Shown in pieces: positions 11,340 to 21,688 of a DNA stretch of 38,516 bases. The notes below the pieces were generated by a model. It saw nothing but the letters and a program-made list of their open reading frames with translations, was not told the DNA's origin and searched no databases. A program made the position numbers and the translations under genes. The DNA comes from Gnetum montanum (Eukaryota > Streptophyta > Gnetopsida > Gnetales > Gnetaceae), in contig MNCI01007756.1 of the NCBI GenBank assembly GCA_015680685.1, positions 4,962 through 43,477 of the forward strand, given 5' to 3'. Numbering within the stretch: position 1 is the first letter of the stretch; each line of letters opens with the position of its first letter.

Positions 11340-12554
11340 CTAAATACTTCATGGAAATCAATGGACACCTTTACAAGGTGTGTGTCGATGGCTTGATTCA
11401 TTGGTATGTCCCTGATGAAGATCAACTGCATGTTCTTCATGATGCTTATGAAGGGCCTTGTAGAGGCCACTATATAGGGAGATGCAAAGCCACAAAAATC
11501 CTAATGGCAGGATACTATTGGCCTACAATCTTTAGGGATATCCACCAATTTTTCTAGTCTTGTGAATGTTGTCAATGAGATGGAGGGATGACTACTTGCA
11601 TGGAAGGTCCTCAATAGTGGATTCAACCACTAGAACGTTGTAACATATGGGGCATTGACTTCATGGATCCAATCACACCCATGTCTAATGGAAAGATGTA
11701 TATCATCATAGTAGTCAACTACTACAAAAAATGGATAGAAGTAGTAGTTGTTACTAATTGTACATCATCTATTGCTATTATATTTATACAACAAAACGTT
11801 GTAAACATGTTTGGGATGCCATGTATACTAATTTCTGACAATGGAACTCATTTCATATGTGCCACTTTTAGAAAGTTAATGCAATGTTTGGGGCTTAAAC
11901 ATAAATTAACAACACCCTACCACCTCCAAGCCAATGGTCAAGTAGAAGTAACTAATGGGAAGATCACAAAGATCTTAACAAAAACCATAAGCAAATATAG
12001 GAGAGATTGGAACACCAAACTCAATGATGCCATCTAGGCCTATCGCTTAACATGGAAACTTCCTATTGGCTACTCTCCCTACGAGTTAGTGTACAGAAAA
12101 CTTCCATTACTCTTGATTCAATTCGAGCTTCATACACTTTTAATGGCCTATGATCTAGATCTTGATCTTAGTCTAGCATAGAAAGAAAGATTGATCAGCC
12201 TGAATGTACTAGATGAAAATTGATTAATGGCCTTATCTTTGAATGAGGTGCACAAGGAATTCAACAAGCAATGTCATGACCTCAGAATAAAGAAAGTAAA
12301 ACTTCAACCAAGAGATAAGGTTCTCTATTAGAATCCTACATATGTACCCCAGAAGGTAAACTTTCAAACATTGTGGGAGGAACCTTATATAATTGACCAA
12401 ACCTTTCCCTTGGGGGCCATGTTAATCTACAAGCCTGAAAGCCCAAATAAAAAGTAGCTGGTCAACATCTAACAAGTGAAACCTTTCCTAGAACCAAGAT
12501 AGGCTAGTGTGACTACCATCTCAATATATGGACAACCACATTCCATTCTTTGAA
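11340..12554 (+). pseudogene. Integrase of element B (partly open)
   Basis: The zinc-finger part at 11351-11580 shows HDAYEGPCRGHY and SCECC. The core holds all three acidic residues in one open frame: Asp at 11657-11659, Asp at 11837-11839 (DNGTHF) and Glu at 11945-11947 (GQVEVTN), with 35 residues between the last two. The frame is free of stops from 11663 to the TAG at 12035-12037, where the family expects Trp. The C-terminal part (YRKLPLL, RDKVLY, WEEPYIID, QVKPF) continues to about 12554 with further stops. No chromodomain follows. Confidence 0.88.
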
Positions 12555-12575
12555 TCTCCTCCTTCCAACTTAGTC

Positions 12576-12588
12576 ATGGGGGAGATGG
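12576..12588 (+). other. Polypurine-like tract after pol of element B
   Basis: ATGGGGGAGATGG directly follows the integrase tail and is conserved in element A (595-609, minus strand). It could be an internal polypurine tract. Confidence 0.4.
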
Positions 12589-12590
12589 CC

Positions 12591-13375
12591 ACCCATGCTA
12601 ACAATACATATGGCTTCTCAGTTTTTCTACTTTTTGTTTTCCACATTTTTGATTTTTCAAGTAATTTATTTTACAAATTTTTAATTTAAAAATTTTCCCA
12701 ATTTTGCATCATCATTACTACCTTTGAACTTTTCTTGATCATTTTACACTTTCTTATATATTTTACTTTGTGTTGTTTTGTTTTTTTTTTTTTAGTATGA
12801 CTTTTCATTATTTTTTCTAATAATAATAAAAAGTGTTTTATTATCATAGGACACAGTGCCACTATTGTTGTTTACTAATGATGGTTTGTGCTTATTGTTG
12901 TGATTGTCAATGTCTAGTCTCTATTCTTGAATTTTTATGTGTGATGACTATGACATGGTTTATTTTTTATGAAATAGGTAATGAGTCCACATCATTTTCC
13001 CATCCAATAAACTTTATGATTTTTCTTATTCAAGGAGTTTGAGGTCCCTTCCATTAAAGAAACTTTTAATCAATTGGTGACCTTGGTAGTTCTAAAATTA
13101 GGAAGGATTTAAAGGGTTATAGAGGGTGTGACTTCAAGGGGACTCAATACTCTTTGTACTCTTCTACTTACTTGAGTGCTTGGGTGTTTTTTATGAACTT
13201 TTCACCATTCCATTCCAACCACTAATAGGAAGTCAAATAAAGTCTTTGTATGGTGTGGTTCCCATCCATTAAAAAAATTCAAAAAAAAACATGATGGGAA
13301 TTTAAAGCACACATCTTAGACAAATAAATAGGCTACAAGCACTAGTTATGGGACTACACAAACATGCACCCATGC
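12591..13375 (+). other. Post-pol spacer of element B, first part
   Basis: A/T-rich, with a T run at 12780-12794 and no open frame that resembles a known protein. It lies between the integrase tail and the spacer part that is repeated at 19521. Confidence 0.5.
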
Positions 13376-14790
13376 CTAAAGGTCCCCTCTAACTAAGGCC
13401 CTCTCTCTCTCTCTCACTTCCTACTTCTCTTTTCTTCTTTTTATGGAATGATGGTTATTTTATAGGAGTACTCTTTTGTCTTGAGTAAGTAGATCAATCT
13501 TGGAGTGGGGATGTGAAGTCATTGAAAGAGGTTGGTTTTGGTCTAGACTAAGGATGGATCTTCTCAGGTCATTTAAAACACACATTCCACAAGGGACTTC
13601 TTACAACCTCAATTCGGGATTCCATTTCACCTTCTAAGTCATTCATCTATGTTGCCATAACTCACCTCACTGTCAGTTTCTGTGTTATGCTCAATGTCTT
13701 AGTTTGATGTGTTGAAATTCTTGGATAGATTCTTTTCAATTGGTCCTTAACTTTTCATGATCATTAATTAATTATGGGGCCCACAAACTCCTTAGTTGGG
13801 ATTATACAAGGGCAACAAGGGCATGTGCCTATTATGGGGAGGATCCACTTGCATATCTCTTGGTTTTGATTAGTTAGTCCCTTACCTTAGACATTGCTAC
13901 AATCCTATCTTTCGCATTTTTCATTGTGCAACACACTCTATGCTCCTTGAACACCCCACACCCCATTTTACCATTATACTTATTTTTCTTAATTTTCTCA
14001 ATTTTTGGGACTTCAACATCCTCTTCTCATATTTTCATCATGTTCATGGCTGTTTAGGCTTCCATTTGATCCTAATTTTATTCAAAATCTCTTTGTAATT
14101 TTCAAGTTTTGACCATGTTAACGAAAGTCAATGGTGGCTAACAGCTATGTTGACTAGGCCCTATTGATGTAGCTAACCATGTCAATGAGGCTGCATTAAC
14201 AAGGCCTTGTAGACACAATGCAAAAATACTATAAATACTATCGAACACTTTGCATTTTTTCACATTTGGTCCATAACACCCAAGGATTTTTTGCAATTTT
14301 TCAAAGCCCAAAACCTTCATAAGCCTCTAACTCATGCACCGTTTATCCAAATCACCCCATTCTTAGATCCTGTATTTACTAGAGGTAAGCTCTTAGTTGT
14401 GGAGGTAGTAAACCCTAAGGTTTTGACAAAAAAATTTTGAAATTTTTCCTAAGTCCCCCAAAGGGTTAAGCTGTAAATGCTATTAAATCATTGATTTTTG
14501 AAGAATTTAACCCTTCCAACAACTTCGAAAAATTAGAGATTAAATTAATAATTAAATATCTAATTCATCCAGCCATAATCACACCTTAGCTAAATGTAAC
14601 TCCCTTATGAGATAAGGTATATCAATCATTTTGAGTTACATAATAATTACTAATCTGTTGTTATGTGTGATTATAAATGGCACCAAGACCAAAAAGACCG
14701 TAGGAGGAAGGACCATTGTAACCATAGGAAAAGCAACTCAAAGGAGAAAGGGACCAACAAGAACATGGCTAAGAACATGTTGAGGCAACC
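13376..14790 (+). repeat. Spacer direct repeat, copy 1 (element B)
   Basis: About 1.4 kb that aligns with 19521-20897 in the same orientation, with many substitutions and small indels. Similarity starts at CTAAA and runs past the ATG of the extra ORF (14677). Both copies hold a CT-rich run, a TATA-like box preceded by AGGCC motifs, and the segment before the ORF. It contains no convincing coding sequence before 14677. I read it as the untranslated region between pol and the extra ORF. Confidence 0.8.
14130..14237 (+). promoter_or_regulatory. LTR-like internal promoter module in the spacer of element B
   Basis: TATAAATA at 14230-14237 is preceded by AGGCC-containing motifs, among them GACTAGGCCCTATTGATG at 14152-14169. 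The U3 of the element C LTR carries nearly the same word, GACTAGGCCCCATTGATG (minus strand, 19433-19450), also upstream of TATAAATA. The ORF start is 440 bases further on. Promoter function is inferred. Confidence 0.45.
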
Positions 14791-17555
14791 CATGTAATAG
14801 GATCCCTAAGAGATGAGGTTGAGGTGGAATTTTTCTGAGAGATTCCTAAAGAAGAAGCTATGTTAGAACACTCATAGTGAGGAGAGGCACCAAACTAGAA
14901 GCCACACTCACATAGGCTTGCCTCAACATAATCGGGAACCATCAAATTCAATGCTCAATTTTTCAAGAACTAAACTTTAGGTTGTTCCTTGAAGAAGCTC
15001 TAGAGGATGTCAAAGCTCTACTGCAAGCCTCTCCCATGTGGCCAATCATTAGTTCTAGTGGGGAGTGGTACATGGGAGAAACATATATCTTCTGGAAGAA
15101 TAGGATAGTAGGAGCCACTGTGAAAATCAAGGATATCCAAGTATCCTATTTAGTAAAATCTATTGCATAGGTTCTTAAATTGCCTGATATAGAAATACAA
15201 CTAGTAGAGTTGTCAACATAAGATGATCCTAGAGCAAAGAAGGAGTGCACTCAGCAATGTTATGGGTTGACTATAAAGAGGTTGGCAGTCTCACACTGGT
15301 AGAGTGAGTTTATTTCAAGATACTAGCCTACCACCTCAATCCAATGATAAGGCCCAATAAGATGATAGCCTTCTTGCCCTTGCATGTGCCACTCTAAGTA
15401 GAAAGTTTCTAGCAAATCTTCCATAACTAATCTATCTAGAGATAGAAAAGCACTTCAAGGAGAATGAACATGGAAGAAAGACCATGTCCTTTCCCTATCT
15501 GATCAGAAAATTATGCAAAGGGCAGGAATAGTCTGCTATGCAAATCATATACTCAAACATGTCCCTGTTACTTTGTGGGCTAAAATGATGAAAGATAAGA
15601 TACCTGCCATGATCATAGAATAGGAGCAACAATGGCCACCTCCACTACTGACTCATGAACAAACACTAGAGGCCCACATTCCAATTGAGCATATGCAAAA
15701 AATTTGAGAGTAGCTATTACAACAATGAGATCAGTAGGCAAAAACTAGTGGTGGAGACCCATCTATGTACAGACCGGCCATGAGTCACCTTAGAGAAGTA
15801 GTTTGTACAATCAGCAGATGGAGGGAGGTGGATCAATGATGTTTGCCTAATGAACGCAGTTGCCTATGAGATCAAATCCAAGTGCCTAAGAGGTGATAGT
15901 ATCTCTCTCTCAACATCATTTATTCCTAGAAATCTCTGGGAATGCTGCTTTCTTTTCCATGCACTTGGAGGAGGGTGAGGAGGCAACTGTATTAGTGATG
16001 AAGCATTAGGAGAAAGAGACAGTTACAGAGATCATTGCTGATTGAGTCACTAAGGCATTAAATGCACCTACAGTGCTTGAGCTAGATGTTTCTACACTGA
16101 GGGCAAATGTCTACAGGGATAATAAGAGAAGATTAAGTGTAGCCTAGTATGAAGAACTACTCGATCAACTGGTGGGAACCAGGCAACTGCCTCCAGATAT
16201 CTTTGATTTTTTGGACACCATTACTACAACCCAATTAGAGCTATTGGAGGCAAAGAGCAAGTGCCTCATTTTAGAAGGGCAACTTGAAACAACTCAAGCA
16301 CATAATCAATGCTTAGCTATAGAAGTTGTCAAATTATATGCTCAAATTGCCAACCCTATTTTTATCAACCCTGCATTGACACAAGATGAAGCTTTTCAAT
16401 AGCTTTAAGAACAGCTTAAGTGGGTTGAGGGTCAAATGGTAATGATAGTCTTCAATTAGTCAGTAGCAGAAGTTGCAACTCATGTAGTATGGCAAGACTT
16501 GATGCAGACACACTAGGAGAATGAGTTCTTGCTAGTAGAAAATCATCACCTGTGAAACGTTAATGCACAAAAACAACAACTAGAAGAATTTTTTTATCAA
16601 TAGTAGGAGTAGCTTGTTAAAGCAAACATTGAATTAAGGAGATTAACAAAGGAGAATCGTAATCTCTTCATGGAGGAGGTCTACATCTTGTGCCAAAAAT
16701 TAGTCGTCGAGATTGCTACTTGAAAAATGAGGCTTTGAAATTCGAAAAAATTAAAAATCATTACAAAGACCATGTTGGCCTACAAAAGTAGGTGAATGAA
16801 AAAAAATGTCCAATTGGTAAAGGCAAAGGTTAACGAGGCCCTCCAACAACTCCAACAAGGTAGAGAAGTGTGGCAACCTATTGTTGATGGGATTGATGCC
16901 TACAATAAGATAGAAATCTACATGAAGGAGTTGTAGATTGAAGAGATGACTAAATACATGGAGTTTTCCAAACTATGCTATGTAAACCTAGTAATGTTGA
17001 CTATTGGATGGTCATGGTTTGAACTTAAGAAGTGAGTGGCTAGCTTGTACTTGTTGTATGAGGCTAAGTTCAAGACTCATAAAGACATCAAGTAAAATCT
17101 TGCAGTGGTAAATGTTAAACTTGAGGTTCTCAAGGCAAAATTCATTGACCAAAGATTAATCATGGAGAACTTGGCCAAAAGAATGAATGACTATTAGATG
17201 CTGCAAGACACACTTCAAGCATTCGACATCGAGTGCAAGCAATTTGCAGCCTAGTTTGTCAATGTTAAGGAGCTATTTCTTATTTTTCCTTATTCTTGGG
17301 ATGTTTCAACCCCAGCCCACACCCATGAAGCTACGTTGACCATGAACGATCCTAGGAGTAAAGAAGAAAAATGAAGACATTGCTTGATGCTTTTTGTCTT
17401 CCACCTAAAGTTGCAGTAGTAGCAAGATAGCCACAACTACCTCAGCCATCACATGTGCCTGAAGCCAATGAAGGTCCTTCAAAACCTCAGGAGCCACCAC
17501 CACCTAGGACTATTTGACCTTCTCCACCAACTTCACACCATCAAAGAACATTGAT
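14677..17555 (+). pseudogene. Degenerate extra ORF after pol in element B (env-position ORF)
   Basis: It begins ATG at 14677 with MAPRPKRP and stops at once; the copy at 20798 has a similar start. Open pieces are 14982-15170 and 16172-16402. Near 15485-15530 the words MSFPYLIRKLCKG and, further on, a PRAM-like tail resemble the plant transposon-protein family often found in Athila elements (Pfam Transposase_32), a tentative match. The piece at 16172-16402 is rich in Leu, Glu and Gln in a heptad-like pattern and is probably coiled coil. The end near 17470-17540 is proline-rich (PQEPPPPRT). No membrane segment typical of an envelope protein is visible. Confidence 0.45.
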
Positions 17556-17681
17556 AAATCATGTTTTTCATCACTCTAATGTTAGGGTGGTCACGATATC
17601 GGATACATGATATCGGGTATGTGATATCATGGCCCAAGATGCAATATCATATATTCGATATCGCAAGGTTACTCCTGGGTC

Positions 17682-17689
17682 TATAAATA
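17682..17689 (+). promoter_or_regulatory. TATA box of element B LTR
   Basis: TATAAATA, conserved at the same place in the element C LTR. A GATATC cluster lies just upstream. Confidence 0.6.
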
Positions 17690-17857
17690 CAGTGCTCAGG
17701 TGCACAATTGGGAGAAAGTTTTTAGTAGTCAAGTAGCTAAACTTTTGTAGTTTGTCCATTTGAAAGTTAAAATATTTTCCAAGTACCTGTAGTAGGTCTC
17801 AATGTAAATAGATCTTTATTCAAGCATTGATGTACCTGAGTGCACCATTGTGTTGGC

Positions 17858-17863
17858 AATAAA
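17858..17863 (+). terminator. Polyadenylation signal of element B LTR
   Basis: AATAAA about 170 bases after the TATA box. It is conserved in the element C LTR (19182-19187, minus strand) within GGCAATAAAGACGA. Confidence 0.5.
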
Positions 17864-18308
17864 GACGAACTCTTTGATCCATTTCTTGCAGCACTTGAGA
17901 TTTTCTTTCTTATGCATTTACATATTTTTATTTCATGCAATTTACATTAATGTTATTTATGCAGCAATTAATTTTGATCAATTAAGCAAATTGTTAAATT
18001 ACACAAGCATGATCCCTTCGAGCATACGTGTGACACTTGGTAGCTTAGAAACAACTAGCATTTGATAGCCCAGCAATGTTTACACAAAGTTTAGGATGTG
18101 TTCAGGAAGAGGGAATGGTTACTTATGTTAGGCTAGATTAGACTACAGTTTACTTAGCAATTATTCGCTCTTACTTTTAATCACTCTTACTTTTATTCTT
18201 ATTCTATGTGAGTAATTCCATAAAAACACAAAATAATAAAAATCTTATGCCTCAATCATACTTAACAATACAATTTCATTTCACAAGTGGAACTAGGAAG
18301 ACAACGAA

Positions 18309-18423
18309 TGAACAACAAGTTAAAGATCAAGTTTGGTATATACTCATCTGGATGAGTATATACCACTTTACATTCCTATGGGACCAGTGGTTTCACATCT
18401 TCATGCTTGGGGAGAGAAGACAT
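18309..18423 (-). pseudogene. Start of gag of element C (fragment)
   Basis: Minus-strand ATG at 18423 reads MSSLPKHED, the counterpart of the gag start of element A. The following bases align with A through a shared CTCATC-GATGAGTA block. It is cut after about 40 codons at the junction with the element B LTR. Confidence 0.6.
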
Positions 18424-18553
18424 TTTTGCAAAACAAATAAAATTATCAATGTGCATAGTAGTTATATGTTGTGTGAGAGTGATGTTGACCTTCAGTTCAT
18501 CTAATGATATAAATAATATTCACTAATCCTAAATAGTGCATGTTCTAACAACA

Positions 18554-18575
18554 AAGTCTTTAGCAACAGTGCCAA
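18554..18575 (-). other. Primer-binding site of element C (tRNA-Asp type)
   Basis: Minus-strand TTGGCACTGTTGCTAAAGAC matches the plant tRNA-Asp site TGGCGCCGTTGCCGGGGAC apart from changes typical of deamination. It abuts the LTR end TCATCA at 18576. Confidence 0.75.
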
Positions 18576-19520
18576 TGATGAGAGGCTCAGTACCTCCACA
18601 CCCAACCATATGAATCACAAGTGTTCACACATGATCTAGTCAAATTCTATGGACTTTATAGTTTCCAACCCACTAGTCTTCTAGGAAGTGAATCTTGCCT
18701 TAAGGCCATTTTTTGTCTTCCTAATTACACTTATGACATACACTGGTATGATTACGTGTAATTGAGGCATCTATTTTTTTATCATTTTTTGTTTTATAGT
18801 CTTTGTGCTTAAATAGAGAGAAAGACAAGGTAATTTAATGACTAATTTAATGTAACTAACCTATTGATCTCTAGCTAGTTCTAACATAAGTATCCGGTCC
18901 CACTTTCCATACACATCTTGAACCCACATATCCACTGTTGGGTTACCAAGCACTACGATACTGGACGTACCAAGTAATAACACTACTGGCATCACCAAGC
19001 AAATACATGTTACGCTCAAAGCGATTATACTTATGTATTTAATCTATCTAACTTATCTTGCTTAATTATCTTAATTAGCTTAATTACGAGAAAATATTGA
19101 ATAACTGATTGAAAACTTTAAATGCATGAATGAAATATTTACTCTATCTAGAATGCTACAAGGTTTATCAGAAAGCTCGTCTTTATTGCCACTCACAATG
19201 TCATGCTTAGGTACAATAATGCTCGAATAAAGATCCATACACTCAATGACTTCTACTACGAGCACTCAGGAAAAATATTCTAACTTTCAAATGGACAAAC
19301 TACAAGAGCTTTGTTACTACTATGAAAAATTAATTACCATAAATGCAACTGGTGAGCTTGTATTTATAGACTAGAACAAACCCCTACATCAACAGGACTA
19401 TGTTGATGCAATAGACTGCATTAATAGGGCCTCATCAATGGGGCCTAGTCTACAGGGCCTCATCAACATAGTTAACTATCTCAACGAGGCCTAGTAAATG
19501 GGACAGACAGAAACTCATTA
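18576..19520 (-). mobile_element. Complete LTR of element C
   Basis: A 945-base LTR on the minus strand. Its inner end is TCATCA next to the primer site. Its outer end reads TAATGAG, one change from the TGATGAG expected as the inverted terminus. U3 has four GGCC motifs, then TATAAATA (19361-19368) and an AATAAA signal (19182-19187). Outside it, 19521-19525 is CTAAA, also present at the matching place in the unbroken spacer copy (13376-13380), so the LTR end is the insertion point. The rest of element C after the gag start is missing. Confidence 0.75.
19361..19368 (-). promoter_or_regulatory. TATA box of element C LTR
   Basis: TATAAATA on the minus strand. Transcription would run toward the plus-strand LTR of element B, so the two promoters converge. 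Confidence 0.6.
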
Positions 19521-20897
19521 CTAAATGTCCCCTTTAACTAAGGCCCTCTCTCACTTCCTACTTCTATTTTTTTTTTGTTTATGAAATGGTGGTTGTTTCG
19601 TGGAAGCGCTCGTGTCTCACAAGGATGGATCAATCTTGAAGTGGTGATGCGAAGTGACTAAAAAGTGCTAGTTTTGGTTTGGACTAAGGATGGATCTTCT
19701 CAAGTAATTTTAAACACAAACTCCATAAGGAACTTCTTATGACCTTAATCCAGGATTCCATTCCACCTTCTCAGTCATCCATCTATGCTGCCATAACTCA
19801 CCTCATTGTCAATTTCTATGTTATGTTCGATGTCTTTGTTTAATGTATGGAATTCTTGGATAGATTCTCCTGGGTTGGTCCTTAACATTCTATGATAATT
19901 AAACTAATTGTGGGGCCCATAGACTCCTTAGTTGAGGTTATGCAAGGGTAAAAAGGGCATGTACCTACTATGGGGAGGATCCACTTACATATCTCTTGGT
20001 TTGGATAGTTAAGCCCCTTGCCTTAGACATTGCTACAATCCTATCTTTCACATATTCCATTGTGTATTCTATCTTGTGCTTCTTAAAACTCTCATTAAAT
20101 TCATTCTCTAAAACATTATCTTAATTTTCTCAATTTTCTAAGCTTCAAAACCCTCTTCTACTATTTTCATTATGTTCACAACTTTTTAAGCTTCCATGTG
20201 ATCCCAATTTCACTTAAAGATTCCTTGTATTTTGAAAGTTTTGACCAAGTCAACTATGGTCAATAGCCACGTCAACTAGGCCTAGTCGATGTAGCTAACC
20301 TCGTTAACTAGGCCCTATCAATGTAAGCCAAAAATTCTATAAACATAGTTGGGACTTTGCAACTTTTTGACATTTGTTTCATAAGACGATGGGAGTTTTG
20401 CCATTTTTCAACGCCCAAAACCTTTCAAAACCCATAACTTGCCAGTCGTTTGTCTAAATCACTCCATTCTTTGATCCTACAACATTAAAGGTAAGATTTT
20501 AATTATGGGGGTTGCAAACCTTAAGGCTTTTGATGAATTTTTTTGAAAATTTTTCTAACCTTGCCCAAAGAGGTTAATAAATACAACAATATGAAACCAT
20601 TAATTCTTGAGAGTTAATCCTTCCAACACCTTCCTGAATGACTTATTAACATTAAAATACAAATAAAAGAATGATTAAAATTGATTAAATTAGCCATAAT
20701 CACAACTTAGCCAAGTGTAACTATCCCAAGAAGAGAACGTATTTCAATTGTTTCATGTTACACAATAATCACTAACCTATGGTCATGTTGTTTACAAATG
20801 GTGCCAAGAACAAAATGACAGCAAGAGGGAGGACCATTGCAAATAAGGAAGAAATGATCCAAGACTAGAAGGGGCCAATAAGAATAGCCCTAGGAAC
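19521..20897 (+). repeat. Spacer direct repeat, copy 2 (element D fragment)
   Basis: Aligns with 13376-14790 on the same strand. It includes a TATA-like TATAAACA at 20338-20345 behind AGGCC motifs and the ORF start ATGGTGCCAAG at 20798. It is bounded on the left by the element C LTR and on the right by the element E LTR, so it was present before both. It codes for nothing intact. Confidence 0.8.
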
Positions 20898-21090
20898 TGA
20901 AACACCGTGAAAATTGTGAGTCATCCGTAGGCGAAGATTCGCGATTCAGACAAAAGTACATGACAGAATTCCAGAAGGAAAAACAAGGCAGGGCAAAGCA
21001 AGGAGGCGCGCGGCATCAAGACTTTGGTTTCCCTTCACAGATTTCTTATCTTACTATGTTTTCTGTCTTTATGCTATAGTATGCAATGTA

Positions 21091-21582
21091 GCGTAATGAC
21101 GCTCAGCGTAACATAGTCTGATATTCAAGGGCGGTTTACTTCAGCGGATTTGGTGAAGCCTAAGGCCTAAGCAGCGTAATATGCGACCCCTAGTGTATTC
21201 TGCTAAGTATTTTGTCCAAGGGTAGATTTACGCTCTATTACGCACGACAGCGTAATGAGCGTCGAAAAATTCAAAGAGAGACCAAAGACACACAGTAGAT
21301 TGGCGCCTTTCTTTTTTTACATATTGGCCTCCTTACGCTCGTTACGCAACGCAGCGTGTGTCAGCGTAAGTCATCATCAAAGTAATCATTTTTTACGCCT
21401 CACTATGCTCGGCAGCGTAAACGAGCGTAAAATAGCTTAAATTTATTGTCTGCATGCTTTGTTACGCTCTTGAACGCGACGCAATGCGAATGAGCGTAAT
21501 TTAGCCCAAAGTCAATTGAAACATATCCGACGCACAGTTGTTCCTCACACGCACAATACGCAAATGAGTGTATTGTGCGTAA
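21091..21582 (+). repeat. GCGTAA/TTACGC array in the U3 of element E
   Basis: The hexamer GCGTAA occurs 9 times on the plus strand (21091, 21106, 21174, 21250, 21364, 21415, 21425, 21494, 21577) and 6 times inverted (21228, 21238, 21333, 21342, 21393, 21462). Many sit in the longer forms GAGCGTAA or CAGCGTAA. A random sequence of this length would have less than one. It may be a protein-binding array or a methylation target; the role is unknown. Confidence 0.7.
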
Positions 21583-21680
21583 TCACAAAGTTCAACACGA
21601 AGCTGGTTAGGTCAACGGCATTTCAAAAGGTTTAAAACACATGTCATCATGACCATGCCTGCTCCACACATTGTCAAACT

Positions 21681-21688
21681 TATAAATA
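21681..21688 (+). promoter_or_regulatory. TATA box of element E LTR
   Basis: TATAAATA about 100 bases after the GCGTAA array and just before a GA-rich leader. Confidence 0.6.

Larger units (their letters stand above)
6880..18308 (+). mobile_element. Element B: degenerate Athila-type Ty3/gypsy retrotransposon
   Basis: On the plus strand it reads gag (without its start), protease, RT, RNase H, integrase, purine-rich site, long spacer, an additional ORF and a 3' LTR. The whole is about 11.4 kb, which fits Athila-type elements that carry an extra ORF after pol. The 5' LTR, primer site and first part of gag are absent because the element is cut at the junction with A. Stops occur throughout, many of them TAG where Trp or Gln is expected. 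It is clearly a relative of A, not a recent copy of it. Confidence 0.82.
17578..18308 (+). mobile_element. 3' LTR of element B (its last part missing)
   Basis: From TATAAATA at 17682-17689 onward it aligns with the element C LTR on the other strand: both have TTTGTAGTTTGTCCATTTGA, a GCAATAAAGACGA block and further U5 similarity up to an AGGAAGACAA block near 18296. The start at TAATG is inferred from the C LTR. U3 is short and differs from that of C, with a cluster of GATATC. About 150 bases of the U5 end are missing where the sequence joins inverted element C. Confidence 0.72.

Noticed and set aside
13399-13417. CT run as a regulatory element.
   Set aside because: A simple repeat, shorter in the other spacer copy (19546-19552); no further support.
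13381-14676. Reading the 1.4 kb direct repeats (13376 and 19521) as LTRs of a separate element, as they start near TGTCCCC and end before a TGG site.
   Set aside because: Similarity begins exactly at the C LTR terminus (CTAAA), and it continues beyond the proposed primer site into the ORF, which LTR pairs would not do. A spacer copy explains both.
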